A stretch of 64,000 nucleotides of DNA. It comes from Pseudomonas sp. CC120222-01a (GTDB lineage: Bacteria > Pseudomonadota > Gammaproteobacteria > Pseudomonadales > Pseudomonadaceae). Position 1 is the stretch's first letter; every line of letters starts with the position of its first letter. Below are positions 15,446 through 26,442 of the stretch, one piece after another. Below the pieces are notes generated by a model. It saw only the letters and a program-made list of their open reading frames with translations, made no database searches and had not been told where the DNA came from. Position numbers and translations under genes: made by a program. Location: contig NZ_QEQQ01000001.1 of assembly GCF_003097235.1 (NCBI RefSeq), forward strand, positions 186,001 to 250,000, given 5' to 3'.

Positions 15446-16405
15446 ATGGGCCTTTTGATCGACGGCCGCTGGCACGACCAGTGGTATGAAAACGGCAAGG
15501 ACGGCACCTTCAAGCGCGAAAACGCCCAGCGTCGCAATCAGCTGCCCGCTCCGGAAGCCGGCCGCTATCACCTGTACGTTTCGCTCGCCTGCCCATGGGC
15601 CCACCGCACCCTGATCTTCCGCGCCCTCAAAGGCCTGGAGCCGCTGATCGACGTATCCGTGGTGAGCTGGCTGATGCAGGACCATGGCTGGACCTTCGAC
15701 CAGCAACAAGGCTCCACCGGCGACCACCTCGATGCCCTGCAGTATATGCACCAGCGCTACACCCAGGACGACCCGCATTACACCGGCCGCGTGACCGTGC
15801 CCGTGCTGTGGGACAAGAAAGAGAAGCGCATCGTCAACAACGAGTCGTCGGAGATCATCCGCATCTTCAACAGCGCGTTCAACGAGCTGAGCGGCAATAC
15901 CCTGGACCTGTACCCCGAGCCACTGCGCCCGACTATCGAGGCACTGAACGAACGCATCTACCCGGCGGTGAACAACGGCGTGTACCGTGCAGGCTTCGCC
16001 ACCACCCAGGATGCCTACGAGGCGGCGTTCGATGACGTATTCAACGAGCTGGATTATTTAGAAGAGTTGCTGGGCCGCAATCGTTACCTGGCCGGCGAGT
16101 ACCTGACCGAGGCCGATGTGCGCCTGTTCACTACCTTGGTGCGCTTCGATGCGGTGTACCACGGGCACTTCAAGTGCAACCTGCGCCGGCTGAGCGACTA
16201 CCACAACCTGTCCAACTGGCTGCGCGAGCTGTACCAGTGGCCGGGGGTCGCTGGGACGGTGGATATGGAGCATATCCAGAAGCACTACTACATGAGCCAC
16301 AAGACCATCAACCCGAACGGGATCGTGCCCAAGGGGCCGCTGCAAGACTTCAACCAGCCCCATGATCGGGAGCGGTTGGCGGGCAAAGGGATCTACCAGG
16401 CTTGA
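15446..16405 (+). CDS. yqjG: Glutathionyl-hydroquinone reductase (Xi-class GST, YqjG/ECM4)
   Basis: The 319-residue protein has the Xi-class signature 'SLACPWAHRTLIFRALKGL' (catalytic Cys in CPWA, about residue 53) and the later 'GRNRYLAGEYLTEADVRLF' of the C-terminal helical domain. These enzymes reduce glutathionyl-hydroquinones back to hydroquinone and glutathione in the cytoplasm. The ATG at 15446 has a 'CCGAGGAG' ribosome site. It is a single-gene unit followed by a REP pair. Confidence 0.9.
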   Translation: MGLLIDGRWHDQWYENGKDGTFKRENAQRRNQLPAPEAGRYHLYVSLACPWAHRTLIFRALKGLEPLIDVSVVSWLMQDHGWTFDQQQGSTGDHLDALQYMHQRYTQDDPHYTGRVTVPVLWDKKEKRIVNNESSEIIRIFNSAFNELSGNTLDLYPEPLRPTIEALNERIYPAVNNGVYRAGFATTQDAYEAAFDDVFNELDYLEELLGRNRYLAGEYLTEADVRLFTTLVRFDAVYHGHFKCNLRRLSDYHNLSNWLRELYQWPGVAGTVDMEHIQKHYYMSHKTINPNGIVPKGPLQDFNQPHDRERLAGKGIYQA

Positions 16406-16410
16406 AATAG

Positions 16411-16531
16411 CTGGGGCCGCCTGGCGGCCCATTCGCGGGCAAGCCCGCTCCCACAGGTACAGCACAGGCAGTGAACCTTGTGCAGCACCTGTGGGAGCGG
16501 GCTTGCCCGCGAAGGGCTGCAAAGCAGCCCC
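16411..16531. repeat. REP pair (BIME-like) between yqjG and cysG
   Basis: Inverted copies of 'GCGGGCAAGCCCGCTCCCAC' lie head to head with a GC-rich outer stem (GGGGCCGC.. / ..AGCCCC). They sit at the convergent junction of two genes. Confidence 0.85.
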
Positions 16532-16538
16532 AGCCACA

Positions 16539-17930
16539 TCAGTCTTGTTGCGAACCTTCGAACCAAGCCAGCTTGTCGCGCAGTTGCACCACTTCCCCGA
16601 CAATCACCAGGGTCGGCGCATGCACTTCATGCCGTGCCACCAGCTCCGGCAAATCCGCCAGGGTACCGGTGAACACCCGCTGATTGCGCGTAGTGCCCTG
16701 CTGCACCAGTGCCGCCGGCGTACTCGCCGCTCGCCCATGGCGAATCAGCTCGGCACAGATGGTCGGCAACCCCACCAACCCCATGTAGAACACCAGGGTC
16801 TGGGCCGGCGCCACCAGGTCATCCCACGGCAGGTTGCTGGTGCCATCCTTGAGGTGGCCGGTAACGAAACGCACCGACTGGGCATAGTCACGGTGAGTCA
16901 GCGGAATGCCGCCATAGGCGGAGCAACCACTGGCCGCGGTAATCCCCGGTACCACCTGGAACGGAATGCCGTGCTCGGCCAGCTCCTCGATCTCTTCGCC
17001 ACCCCGGCCGAAGATGAACGGGTCGCCGCCCTTGAGGCGCAACACACGCTTGCCCTGCTGGGCGAGGTCGACCAGCAGGCGGTTGATCTGGTCCTGCGGC
17101 ACGGCATGGTCGGCGCGGCGCTTGCCAACGTAGATGCGCTCGGCATCACGCCGGCACATCTCGATGATGGCGGGTGCCACCAGGCGGTCGTATAGCACCA
17201 CGTCGGCCTGCTGCATCAGGCGCAAGGCACGGAAGGTCAGCAAGTCCGGATCACCCGGCCCCGCCCCCACCAGATACACCTCACCGCCCTGCTGCACCGG
17301 CGCACCGTCGACCATCGCCTGCAACAGGCGCTCGGCCTCGGCGCCCTGCCCGGCCAGCTGGCGCTCGGCAATCGGGCCCTGGAACACGGTTTCCCAGAAG
17401 CCACGGCGCTGATTGACGTCCGGGTACAAGGATTTGACCTTGTGCCGGAACCGCGCAGCCAGCCCGGCCAGTTCGCCATAGGCCGACGGAATCCAGGCCT
17501 CCAGCTTGGCGCGGATCAACCGCGCCAGCACCGGGGCGTCACCGCCACTGGACACCGCAATCACCAACGGCGAACGGTCGACGATGGCCGGGAAGATCAC
17601 CGTGCACAGGGCCGGCGCATCCACCACGTTGACTGGCAGGCTCAACGCCTGCGCATCGGCCGACACCTGGGCGTTGAGCCCAGGGTCGTCGGTGGCCGCG
17701 ATCACCAGCCGGCAGCCGACCAGATCGGCCGCCTGATAGCCACGCACCAGCACGTCACCGCCACCTTCCCGGGCCAACGCGGCCAGCTGGCCGTCGACAT
17801 CCGGCGCCACCACGCGCAGCGCGGCGCCGGCATCAGCCAGCAGGCGCGCCTTGCGCAAGGCGATCTCACCGCCGCCGACGACCAGAACCCGGCCGCCCTG
17901 CAGCTTGTGGAACAGCGGCAGGTAATCCAT
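16539..17930 (-). CDS. cysG: Siroheme synthase CysG
   Basis: The 463-residue trifunctional protein has an N-terminal NAD-binding precorrin-2 dehydrogenase/ferrochelatase half ('[17 protein letters not shown]', residues 13-29). Its C-terminal uroporphyrinogen-III methyltransferase half starts at '[15 protein letters not shown]' near residue 218 and includes '[16 protein letters not shown]'. It makes siroheme for sulfite and nitrite reductases. Length matches E. coli CysG. It begins directly after the serS stop codon with no gap, so the two are co-transcribed. Confidence 0.95.
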   Translation of the reverse strand: MDYLPLFHKLQGGRVLVVGGGEIALRKARLLADAGAALRVVAPDVDGQLAALAREGGGDVLVRGYQAADLVGCRLVIAATDDPGLNAQVSADAQALSLPVNVVDAPALCTVIFPAIVDRSPLVIAVSSGGDAPVLARLIRAKLEAWIPSAYGELAGLAARFRHKVKSLYPDVNQRRGFWETVFQGPIAERQLAGQGAEAERLLQAMVDGAPVQQGGEVYLVGAGPGDPDLLTFRALRLMQQADVVLYDRLVAPAIIEMCRRDAERIYVGKRRADHAVPQDQINRLLVDLAQQGKRVLRLKGGDPFIFGRGGEEIEELAEHGIPFQVVPGITAASGCSAYGGIPLTHRDYAQSVRFVTGHLKDGTSNLPWDDLVAPAQTLVFYMGLVGLPTICAELIRHGRAASTPAALVQQGTTRNQRVFTGTLADLPELVARHEVHAPTLVIVGEVVQLRDKLAWFEGSQQD

Positions 17931-19223
<1,293 letters not shown>

Positions 19224-19241
19224 TTATAGGTAGGTGTTGGT

Positions 19242-19616
19242 TCAGAATCGGGTCAGGGACAGGCCGGCCCAGGTGGCCAGGAGCCCGCCCACCACGCTGA
19301 TACTGGTATAGCCCAAGGCGAGGGGCACTTGCCCACTTTCGATCAGGCGCACGGTATCGAGCGAGAAGGAGGAAAAGGTCGTCAGGCCGCCAAGGAAGCC
19401 GACGATCAGGCCGGCGCGCAGTTCGACCGGCACCAGCGGCTTGTGCAGGAACAGGCCATAGAGCAGGCCGATCAGCAGGCAGCCGACCAGGTTGACCGCC
19501 AGCGTACCGAGATAGAAGTGCCGTGGCCAGTGGGCCGCGACCCAGTTGGTGGTGGCGAAGCGCATCAAGGTACCGGCAATACCGCCCGCGCTGACGGCGG
19601 CAATCAGTGCAATCAC
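19242..19616 (-). CDS. crcB: Fluoride ion channel CrcB (Fluc)
   Basis: The 124-residue protein has four helices and the Fluc motifs '[10 protein letters not shown]', '[14 protein letters not shown]' and '[13 protein letters not shown]'. Dual-topology dimers export fluoride. The GTG at 19616 was chosen because it gives the normal family length and overlaps the rarA stop (GTGA), while the ATG-initiated longer frame runs deep into rarA. No fluoride riboswitch is seen directly upstream because the start lies inside rarA. Confidence 0.92.
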   Translation of the reverse strand: MIALIAAVSAGGIAGTLMRFATTNWVAAHWPRHFYLGTLAVNLVGCLLIGLLYGLFLHKPLVPVELRAGLIVGFLGGLTTFSSFSLDTVRLIESGQVPLALGYTSISVVGGLLATWAGLSLTRF

Positions 19617-20938
19617 GGTTTTCTCCGTTGACGGGGGCTGTTGCGGTCGAGGTCGGCCAGGTGGCGCAGCTTCTCGCCGATCTTCAGCTCCAGGCCTCGC
19701 GGCACGGGCTGGTAATACTGGCGCGGCTCGAGTTCTTCCGGGAAGTAATCTTCGCCGGCAGCGTAGGCATCGGGCTCGTCGTGGGCGTAGCGGTACTCTT
19801 CGCCGTAGCCGAGTTGCTTCATCAGCTTGGTCGGGGCATTGCGCAGGTGCAGTGGCACTTCCAGCGAGCCATGTTCGGCGGCCTCGCGCAACGCGGTCTT
19901 GAAGCCCACGTATACCGCATTGCTTTTCGGCGCACAGGCGATGTAGGTGATGGCCTGGGCCACCGCCAACTCGCCTTCGGGGCTGCCCAGGCGCTCTTGC
20001 ACGTCCCAGGCGGCCAGGCACAGGCTCAGGGCGCGCGGGTCGGCGTTACCGATATCCTCGCTGGCCATGCGCACCACGCGGCGGGCGATGTACAGCGGGT
20101 CGCAGCCGCCGTCGAGCATGCGTGCGAACCAGTACAGGGCACCATCGGGATTGGAACCGCGCACCGACTTGTGCAGCGCGGAAATCTGGTCGTAGAACGC
20201 CTCGCCGCCCTTGTCGAAGCGCCGACGGCTGTCGCCGAGCAGGCTTTGCAGCATCTCGACGTCGATCTCGCTGCCATCTTCGGCAAGGTCCGAGGCATTC
20301 TCAAGGAAGTTGAGCATGCGCCGGCCATCGCCATCGGCGGCGGCCATGAGCATCTTGAAGGCGTCGTCACCCACACGCAGGTTGCGCTTGCCCAAGCCCC
20401 GCTCCTCGGTCAGCGCACGGTTGACCAGCTTGCGCAGCGCCGCTTCGTCCAGGCTCTTGAGCACATACACCCGCGCCCGCGACAGCAAGGCGTTGTTCAG
20501 TTCGAACGACGGGTTCTCGGTGGTGGCACCGATGAACAGCAGCGTGCCGTCTTCCACATAGGGCAGGAAGGCATCCTGCTGGGACTTGTTGAAGCGGTGC
20601 ACTTCGTCGACGAACAGGATGGTGCGCCGGCCATACTGGCCGGCCTGCTGCTTGGCCACTTCGACGGCCTGGCGGATCTCCTTGACCCCGGCCAGCACCG
20701 CCGACACCGTCTCGAAGTGCGCATCGCAGAACTGCGCCAGCAGCCGCGCCAGGGTGGTCTTGCCTACCCCGGGCGGGCCCCAGAAGATCATCGAGTGCAG
20801 CGCACCCTGCTCCAGCGCCTCGCGCAACGGTTTGCCGCGCGCCAGCAGGTGTTCCTGACCGACGTACTCGTCCAGGTTGGACGGGCGCAGGCGGGCCGCC
20901 AGAGGTTGGGCGACGGGTTCGCTTCGAAACAGGTCCAT
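19613..20938 (-). CDS. rarA: Replication-associated recombination protein A (MgsA)
   Basis: The 441-residue AAA+ ATPase has Walker A '[15 protein letters not shown]', Walker B '[10 protein letters not shown]', the sensor motif '[11 protein letters not shown]' and arginine-finger region '[10 protein letters not shown]'. A C-terminal tetramerisation domain follows ('[18 protein letters not shown]', '[13 protein letters not shown]'). RarA acts at stalled replication forks and interacts with SSB. It is 12 bases downstream of lolA and overlaps crcB. Confidence 0.95.
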   Translation of the reverse strand: MDLFRSEPVAQPLAARLRPSNLDEYVGQEHLLARGKPLREALEQGALHSMIFWGPPGVGKTTLARLLAQFCDAHFETVSAVLAGVKEIRQAVEVAKQQAGQYGRRTILFVDEVHRFNKSQQDAFLPYVEDGTLLFIGATTENPSFELNNALLSRARVYVLKSLDEAALRKLVNRALTEERGLGKRNLRVGDDAFKMLMAAADGDGRRMLNFLENASDLAEDGSEIDVEMLQSLLGDSRRRFDKGGEAFYDQISALHKSVRGSNPDGALYWFARMLDGGCDPLYIARRVVRMASEDIGNADPRALSLCLAAWDVQERLGSPEGELAVAQAITYIACAPKSNAVYVGFKTALREAAEHGSLEVPLHLRNAPTKLMKQLGYGEEYRYAHDEPDAYAAGEDYFPEELEPRQYYQPVPRGLELKIGEKLRHLADLDRNSPRQRRKP

Positions 20939-20950
20939 GGCGAGCTCTGC

Positions 20951-21574
20951 TTACTCCTTGATGACGTCGGCGCCTTTGGGGATGTCGAACTTGAACTGGC
21001 TGTCCGGCACCGCCTGGTTGGCCTTGACGCCATTGAACAGGATGTTGGTGCGCTGGCCGACGCTGTCGATCAGCTGCATGTCATTGATCAGGCCCTTGCG
21101 GAACGACACGCGCAGCGAGTCGAACAAGGTGTCCTTGGTCTTCGGCTTGAGGGTGAAGTCCATCACGTCGCCCTGCTCCTTGGAGGTGATGTCGAAGCTC
21201 TGGCTGATCTTCGACACGTCACCAGACAGCAGCAATGCCGGGGTCTGGTTCAGGCGCTGGTCGAGCTTCTTGATGGTCGCCTGTTCCAGGTCCGGGTCCC
21301 ACAGGGTGACGTTCTTGCCGTCGGACACCACCACCTGCTCCTGCGGCGCATTGGTGTGCCAGTAGAACAGGCCCGGGCGCTTCACGGTCATCTTGCCGGA
21401 CGTTTCCTGCAGGCTGGTGCCGCCGGCGTCCAGGGTCAGCTGGGAGAAGTTGGCCTCGATGGTCTGGGATTTTTCCAACAGCTGGGTCAGGCGTTGTACG
21501 TCTTGCTCACCGGCATAAGCAGTAACCGAGCCCAGGGTCAGGGCAGAAACCAACAGCATGCGAATCGCGCGCAT
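20951..21574 (-). CDS. lolA: Outer-membrane lipoprotein carrier protein LolA
   Basis: The 207-residue periplasmic chaperone begins with a signal peptide '[21 protein letters not shown]', cut after the final alanine. It ferries lipoproteins from LolCDE to LolB. The body carries '[20 protein letters not shown]' and '[19 protein letters not shown]', typical of LolA. The ATG at 21574 was chosen over longer in-frame starts because it follows a 'TGAGGA' ribosome site and gives a clean signal peptide. It lies 62 bases after ftsK. Confidence 0.93.
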   Translation of the reverse strand: MRAIRMLLVSALTLGSVTAYAGEQDVQRLTQLLEKSQTIEANFSQLTLDAGGTSLQETSGKMTVKRPGLFYWHTNAPQEQVVVSDGKNVTLWDPDLEQATIKKLDQRLNQTPALLLSGDVSKISQSFDITSKEQGDVMDFTLKPKTKDTLFDSLRVSFRKGLINDMQLIDSVGQRTNILFNGVKANQAVPDSQFKFDIPKGADVIKE

Positions 21575-21636
21575 GGGAATCCTCATTGAGCATTGAAAAG
21601 GCCGGGCGCCACCGTTGGCGCCCGGCAAGGTGTTCA

Positions 21637-24150
21637 TCAGTCGCGCGGGCCGCCCGGGGCAATCACTTCCCGCGAGCCGTTGCTGTTCATCGGGGTGACC
21701 ACGCCGGCCATTTCCATCGACTCGATCATCCGCGCAGCGCGGTTGTAGCCGATCTTCAGCTTGCGCTGCACCGCCGAGATGGAAGCGCGGCGGCTTTCCA
21801 GCACGAACTGCACGGCCTCATCATACAGGGCATCGGTTTCGGCATCGTCACCATCGCCACCACCGCCGCCGCCATCGAAGCCGCTGCCGGCCTCTTCGAC
21901 GCCATTGAGGATGTCGTCGTTGTAGTCCGGTGCGCCACGCAGCTTCCACGCCTCGACCGTGCGGTGCACTTCATCGTCGGAAACGAATGCACCGTGGACA
22001 CGGATCGGCAGGCTGGTGCCCGGCGGCATGTACAGCATGTCACCGTGGCCCAGCAGCTGTTCGGCGCCGCCCTGGTCGATGATGGTCCGCGAGTCGATCT
22101 TGCTCGACACCTGGAACGCCATGCGGGTCGGGATGTTGGCCTTGATCAGGCCGGTGATCACGTCCACCGACGGGCGCTGGGTGGCGAGGATCAGGTGGAT
22201 ACCGGCGGCCCGCGCCTTCTGGGCGATACGGGCGATCAGCTCTTCGACCTTCTTGCCGACGATCATCATCATGTCGGCGAATTCGTCGACCACCACGACG
22301 ATGGTCGGCAGGGTCTTCAGCGCTGGCGGCTCGTCATCCATGCTCTCGCGGCGGTACAGCGGGTCATGGATGATCTCGCCGGCTTCCTGGGCGTCCTTGA
22401 TCTTGCGGTTGAAGCCAGCCAGGTTACGCACGCCCATGGCCGCCATCAGCTTGTAGCGCCGCTCCATCTCGGCCACGCTCCAGCGCAGGGCGTTGGCGGC
22501 GTCCTTCATGTCGGTGACCACCGGGCACAGCAGGTGCGGAATGCCCTCGTAGATCGACAGTTCGAGCATTTTCGGGTCGATCATGATCAGCCGCGCGTCT
22601 TCCGGGCTGGACTTGAACAGGATCGACAGGATCATCGCGTTGACACCCACCGACTTACCGGAACCGGTGGTACCGGCTACCAGCAGGTGCGGCATCTTGG
22701 CCAGGTCGGTGATCACCGGCTTGCCGCCGATGTCGTGGCCCAGGGCCAGGGTGACCGGCGATTTCTGCTCGTCGTACTGCGGTGTGGCCAGCACTTCCGA
22801 GAAGCGCACCATCTGCCGGTTTTCGTTGGGGATCTCGATACCCACGGTGGTCTTGCCGGGAATCACCTCGACCACCCGCACACTGGTCACCGCCAGCGAT
22901 CGCGCCAGGTCCTTGGCCAGGTTGGCGATGCGGCTGACCTTGACGCCAGCGGCCGGCTGGATTTCGTAACGGGTAATCACCGGGCCTGGGTGGATGGAGT
23001 CCACCGAGACTTCCACGCCGAATTCTTTGAGCTTGATTTCCAGCAACTGACCGACACCGGCCAGGGACTCTGGCGAATACTCGATCTTCTTCTGTTCGGC
23101 CGGGTCGAGGATGGAAATCGACGGCAAGGTACCTTCCACGGCGCTGTCGACGAACAGCGGCGCCTGTTTTTCCTTCATCACCCGCTTGCTCGGCTCCGGC
23201 GCCCTGGCCGCGGCCGGTGGCACGATGGTCGGGGCCACTACAGGCGGCTGCTCGCGCGGGACCACGGGCTCACGCGGCACGACAGGTTCACGGGCGAGGG
23301 TCGGTTCACTGCGCACGACGGGTTCACGGGCAAGGGTCGGCTCGCGTGGTACAACAGGCTGGGCCGGCGCCTCTTCACGCTTGAAAATGCGCTCGCGCAG
23401 TGCCGGCTTGGCCGGCTCGCGCTTGTCGGTGGCCTTCGGCCCCAGGTCGAACACCGGCTCGTCAACTTCACGCAGTTGCGCTTCCAGGCGCTTGCGCTCG
23501 TTGCGGGCTTCCCACCAGCGGCTGGCCGCGCCCTGCACCAGTTCGAACAGGTCGAGGGTGATCTTGCCGGTCATGTCCATCACCTTGAACCACGACAAGT
23601 CGGTGAACACGGTCAGGCCGAACAGGAACAGGGCAATGAACATCAGCGTGCTGCCCTGCACGTTCAGCAGGTTGCGCGCCAGGTCGCCGAGGCTTTCGCC
23701 CAGCGCACCGCCCGCAGAAAACGGCAGGCTCGCCGGCGGGTGGAAATGGATATGCGCCAGGGCCGCGCCCGACAGCACCAGGAACACCAGGCCGATCAAC
23801 CGCCAGGAGAACAGCCAGCCGCTCCACTGCCACGGCTGATGGCGCTCGCGGAAGATCTGCCAGGTCTTGATCGCCAGCAGCAGCGGGAAGATGTAGGCGA
23901 AGTAGCCGAGCACCATGAACAGGATGTCGGCGAAGTACGCACCGGCACGCCCGGCGGCGTTCTGCACCTGGTCGATGTTGCTGGTGTGGCTGAAGCCCGG
24001 GTCCGACGTGTCGTAGGTCAGCAGTGCCATCCACAGGTACAGGCACAGGGCGCCGACAGCGATCAACGCACCTTCCTTGAGGCGGTAATGCAGCTGCTGG
24101 CGCCACAGGGGCACGGGCAAGGGAGCTGGAGTTGCGGTGGATTTCTTCAA
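21637..24150 (-). CDS. ftsK: DNA translocase FtsK
   Basis: The 837-residue protein has four to five N-terminal membrane helices (about residues 25-190) that anchor it at the division septum. A Pro/Glu/Arg-rich linker with short repeats ('REPVVPREP', 'EPTLAREP', about residues 265-300) follows. The motor domain has Walker A '[14 protein letters not shown]' and Walker B '[13 protein letters not shown]', and the C-terminal winged-helix gamma domain ('[20 protein letters not shown]') reads KOPS sites and activates XerCD at dif. The linker is short compared with E. coli FtsK. It begins the ftsK-lolA-rarA-crcB-serS-cysG minus-strand run. Confidence 0.96.
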   Translation of the reverse strand: MKKSTATPAPLPVPLWRQQLHYRLKEGALIAVGALCLYLWMALLTYDTSDPGFSHTSNIDQVQNAAGRAGAYFADILFMVLGYFAYIFPLLLAIKTWQIFRERHQPWQWSGWLFSWRLIGLVFLVLSGAALAHIHFHPPASLPFSAGGALGESLGDLARNLLNVQGSTLMFIALFLFGLTVFTDLSWFKVMDMTGKITLDLFELVQGAASRWWEARNERKRLEAQLREVDEPVFDLGPKATDKREPAKPALRERIFKREEAPAQPVVPREPTLAREPVVRSEPTLAREPVVPREPVVPREQPPVVAPTIVPPAAARAPEPSKRVMKEKQAPLFVDSAVEGTLPSISILDPAEQKKIEYSPESLAGVGQLLEIKLKEFGVEVSVDSIHPGPVITRYEIQPAAGVKVSRIANLAKDLARSLAVTSVRVVEVIPGKTTVGIEIPNENRQMVRFSEVLATPQYDEQKSPVTLALGHDIGGKPVITDLAKMPHLLVAGTTGSGKSVGVNAMILSILFKSSPEDARLIMIDPKMLELSIYEGIPHLLCPVVTDMKDAANALRWSVAEMERRYKLMAAMGVRNLAGFNRKIKDAQEAGEIIHDPLYRRESMDDEPPALKTLPTIVVVVDEFADMMMIVGKKVEELIARIAQKARAAGIHLILATQRPSVDVITGLIKANIPTRMAFQVSSKIDSRTIIDQGGAEQLLGHGDMLYMPPGTSLPIRVHGAFVSDDEVHRTVEAWKLRGAPDYNDDILNGVEEAGSGFDGGGGGGDGDDAETDALYDEAVQFVLESRRASISAVQRKLKIGYNRAARMIESMEMAGVVTPMNSNGSREVIAPGGPRD

Positions 24151-24512
24151 AACGCGTCTATTCCTGCGCGTGCTGCGCGTCCAGTAGTGATCGGCCGGTG
24201 TCTGGCCAATGAACCACTACTTTTAACATTACTGCCCGCCAGCCGCCATGACGGCACGCCGTATGGCTCTCGCGTGGGGGCGACTTTCGTATAGGTGCAA
24301 TTTGAGCATGCATTTTCTTTTGTGACAAAGGCTTATGCTGTGTTTTTGCACAGGTGTGACAGCAAATGTAGCGGATGGTGCCTATGCTTTCATGAATGTG
24401 TAGGAAATTGCCTATTCCGCTGCCCGCCAATGACTCATGACCCTGCCAGCATTGACCCCGCAAGCCCTGCGCGCCATGCTGCCCTCTCCCCTCCCCCACC
24501 GCACGATAGACC
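24151..24512. other. Divergent ftsK/aat intergenic region
   Basis: This 362-base region holds no gene that I can support. Its middle (about 24280-24420) is AT-rich and must carry the promoters for ftsK (minus) and aat (plus). I do not see a clear terminator or known riboswitch. Confidence 0.5.
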
Positions 24513-25193
24513 ATGCTCACCTGGCTGACCCGCGACTCGCTGACCTTCCCGCCCCTGGAAAAGGCCCTGCACGACCCCAACGGTTTGCTCGCCGCTGGCG
24601 GCGACCTGAGCCCCGAGCGCCTGGAGCAAGCCTACCGGCATGGCTGCTTCCCCTGGTACCAGGACGGCCAGCCGATCCTCTGGTGGTCGCCCGACCCACG
24701 TACGGTGCTGTTCCCGGACGAGCTGCACGTCTCACGCTCGCTGGCCAAGCTGATGCGCCAGGGCCGCTACCAGGTCAGCTTCGACAGCGACTTCCCGGCG
24801 GTGATTGCCGCCTGCGCGGCCCCACGCGACTACGCCGACGGCACCTGGATTACCGACACCATGCGCAATGCCTACTGCGAACTGCACCGGCGCGGCATCG
24901 CCCACTCGGTGGAAGTGCGCGAGGACGGCGAGCTGGTCGGTGGCCTGTACGGCCTGGCGATCGGCCAGCTGTTCTTCGGCGAATCGATGTTCAGCCGCGC
25001 CGATAATGCCTCCAAGGTCGGCTTCGTGACGCTGGTCGAACATTTGCGCCAGGCCGGCTTTGTGCTGATCGACTGCCAGATGCCAACCAACCACCTGCAC
25101 AGCCTTGGTGCCCGTGCCATCAGCCGCGCCCGCTTCGCCGACTACCTGGCGCGCCACCTCGACCAGCCCAACAGTGCCACCTGGGTTTGCTAG
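24513..25193 (+). CDS. aat: Leucyl/phenylalanyl-tRNA-protein transferase
   Basis: The 226-residue protein contains '[20 protein letters not shown]', 'RHGCFPWY', '[14 protein letters not shown]' and '[18 protein letters not shown]', the L/F-transferase signatures. It adds Leu or Phe from aminoacyl-tRNA to proteins with N-terminal Lys or Arg, creating N-degrons for ClpS-ClpAP. It is followed by the second N-end-rule transferase gene, and the reader protease genes clpA and clpS lie just beyond infA. Confidence 0.95.
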   Translation: MLTWLTRDSLTFPPLEKALHDPNGLLAAGGDLSPERLEQAYRHGCFPWYQDGQPILWWSPDPRTVLFPDELHVSRSLAKLMRQGRYQVSFDSDFPAVIAACAAPRDYADGTWITDTMRNAYCELHRRGIAHSVEVREDGELVGGLYGLAIGQLFFGESMFSRADNASKVGFVTLVEHLRQAGFVLIDCQMPTNHLHSLGARAISRARFADYLARHLDQPNSATWVC

Positions 25194-25249
25194 GCGAGTT
25201 CTGCCAGCTGGCTTACACTTAAAGCAAAGTCTCACCGAGGGGGTTGATC

Positions 25250-25957
25250 ATGACAGAGTTGGCGCGGTTGAAGTTCTATGCCACTCAACCCCACTCCTGC
25301 AGCTACCTGCCGGACGAACAGGCCACCACGCTGTTCCTCGACCCCAGCCAGCCGATGGACGTGCATGTGTATGCCGACCTGTCGGAAATGGGCTTTCGCC
25401 GCAGTGGTGACCACTTGTACCGCCCGCATTGCCAGAACTGCAATGCCTGCGTACCGGCGCGAATCCCCGCCGCGCGCTTCATCCCCAACCGCCAGCAGCG
25501 GCGCATTCTCAAGCGCAACGCCGACCTGACCGTGACGGCCGCCCGCCCGGCGTTCAAGGAAGAATATTTCGACCTGTACCGGCGCTACATCGAAACCCGT
25601 CACGCCGATGGCGACATGTACCCGCCGAGCCGCGACCAGTTTTCCACCTTCCTGGTCCGCGACCTGCCGTTCTGCTGGTTCTACGAGTTCCGCCTGGAAG
25701 GCCGCCTGCTGGCAGTCGCCGTCTGCGACCTGCTGCCCAACGGCCTGTCGGCGGTATACACGTTCTACGAGCCTGAAGAAGAACGCCGCAGCCTCGGCCG
25801 CTTTGCCATCCTCTGGCAAATCACCGAAGCCCTGCGCCAGGACCTGGAGGCGGTGTACCTGGGTTACTGGATCAAGAACTGCAAGAAAATGAACTACAAG
25901 ACGCAGTATCGGCCTATCGAGCTGTTGATAAACCAGCGCTGGGTCACCCTCAACTGA
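25250..25957 (+). CDS. bpt: Aspartate/glutamate leucyltransferase (Bpt/Ate)
   Basis: The 235-residue protein is a bacterial arginyl-transferase homologue of the Bpt type, which attaches Leu to N-terminal Asp or Glu. '[20 protein letters not shown]' and the cysteine cluster '[14 protein letters not shown]' (residues about 61-74) are the N-terminal hallmarks; '[20 protein letters not shown]' near the end is the C-terminal signature. The ATG at 25250 has a 'GAGGGGG' ribosome site; a TTG two codons earlier is less likely. It sits 56 bases after aat. Confidence 0.93.
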   Translation: MTELARLKFYATQPHSCSYLPDEQATTLFLDPSQPMDVHVYADLSEMGFRRSGDHLYRPHCQNCNACVPARIPAARFIPNRQQRRILKRNADLTVTAARPAFKEEYFDLYRRYIETRHADGDMYPPSRDQFSTFLVRDLPFCWFYEFRLEGRLLAVAVCDLLPNGLSAVYTFYEPEEERRSLGRFAILWQITEALRQDLEAVYLGYWIKNCKKMNYKTQYRPIELLINQRWVTLN

Positions 25958-26058
25958 AAGCATTGGCTTGACACACAGTTTTCGGGCATAATCCACGCCA
26001 CTTTTTTGCCCGGTGCGGTTATGCGTCGGGCCAACACTGGATCCGAGGGCTCTACTGC

Positions 26059-26277
26059 ATGTCGAAAGAAGACAGCTTCGAAATGGAAGGTACTGTCGTC
26101 GACACCCTGCCCAACACCATGTTCCGCGTGGAGTTGGAAAACGGGCACGTCGTAACCGCGCACATCTCCGGAAAGATGCGCAAGAACTACATCCGTATTC
26201 TCACTGGCGACAAGGTCCGCGTCGAACTGACGCCTTACGACCTGAGCAAGGGCCGCATCACTTACCGTGCGCGCTAA
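26059..26277 (+). CDS. infA: Translation initiation factor IF-1
   Basis: The 72-residue S1/OB-fold protein is full-length IF-1 ('[20 protein letters not shown]', '[16 protein letters not shown]'). It binds the ribosomal A site during initiation. An AT-rich promoter-like region lies before it: TTGACA at 25968 and CATAAT at 25987, but their 13-base spacing is shorter than canonical. It is followed by a strong terminator. Confidence 0.97.
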
Positions 26278-26287
26278 GCTCTAGCCA

Positions 26288-26320
26288 TGAAAAAGCCCGG
26301 CCATGTGCCGGGCTTTTTTG
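26288..26320 (+). terminator. Rho-independent terminator after infA
   Basis: An AAAAAGCCCGG-CCATGTG-CCGGGCTTTTTT hairpin follows the infA stop. Confidence 0.9.
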
Positions 26321-26336
26321 TGCCTTTGAGATTGCA

Positions 26337-26440
26337 GGGGGCTGCTCCGCAGCCCATCGCGAGCTACGCTCGCTCCTACGGGGTTACGCATCCCCTGTAG
26401 GAGCGAGCGTAGCTCGCGATGGGCCGCAAAGCGGCCCCAC
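26337..26440. repeat. REP pair between infA and clpA
   Basis: Two inverted copies of 'CGCGAGCTACGCTCGCTCCT' face each other within outer GC stems. This REP variant differs from the 'GCGGGCAAGCCCGC' type found elsewhere in the window. It occupies the convergent infA/clpA junction. Confidence 0.85.
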
Positions 26441-26442
26441 TG

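Noticed and set aside
19617..20021. Longer ATG start for crcB
   Set aside because: It would place 135 extra residues inside rarA; the GTG at 19616 gives the normal length of 124 residues.
21586..24294. 902-codon open frame on the plus strand opposite ftsK
   Set aside because: It is a GC-driven shadow: biased composition rich in His, Gln, Asp and Gly, no family features, and a well-conserved ftsK on the other strand.
25968..25992. Standard sigma70 promoter for infA
   Set aside because: TTGACA and CATAAT are present but separated by only 13 bases; I keep it as a remark and not as a feature.
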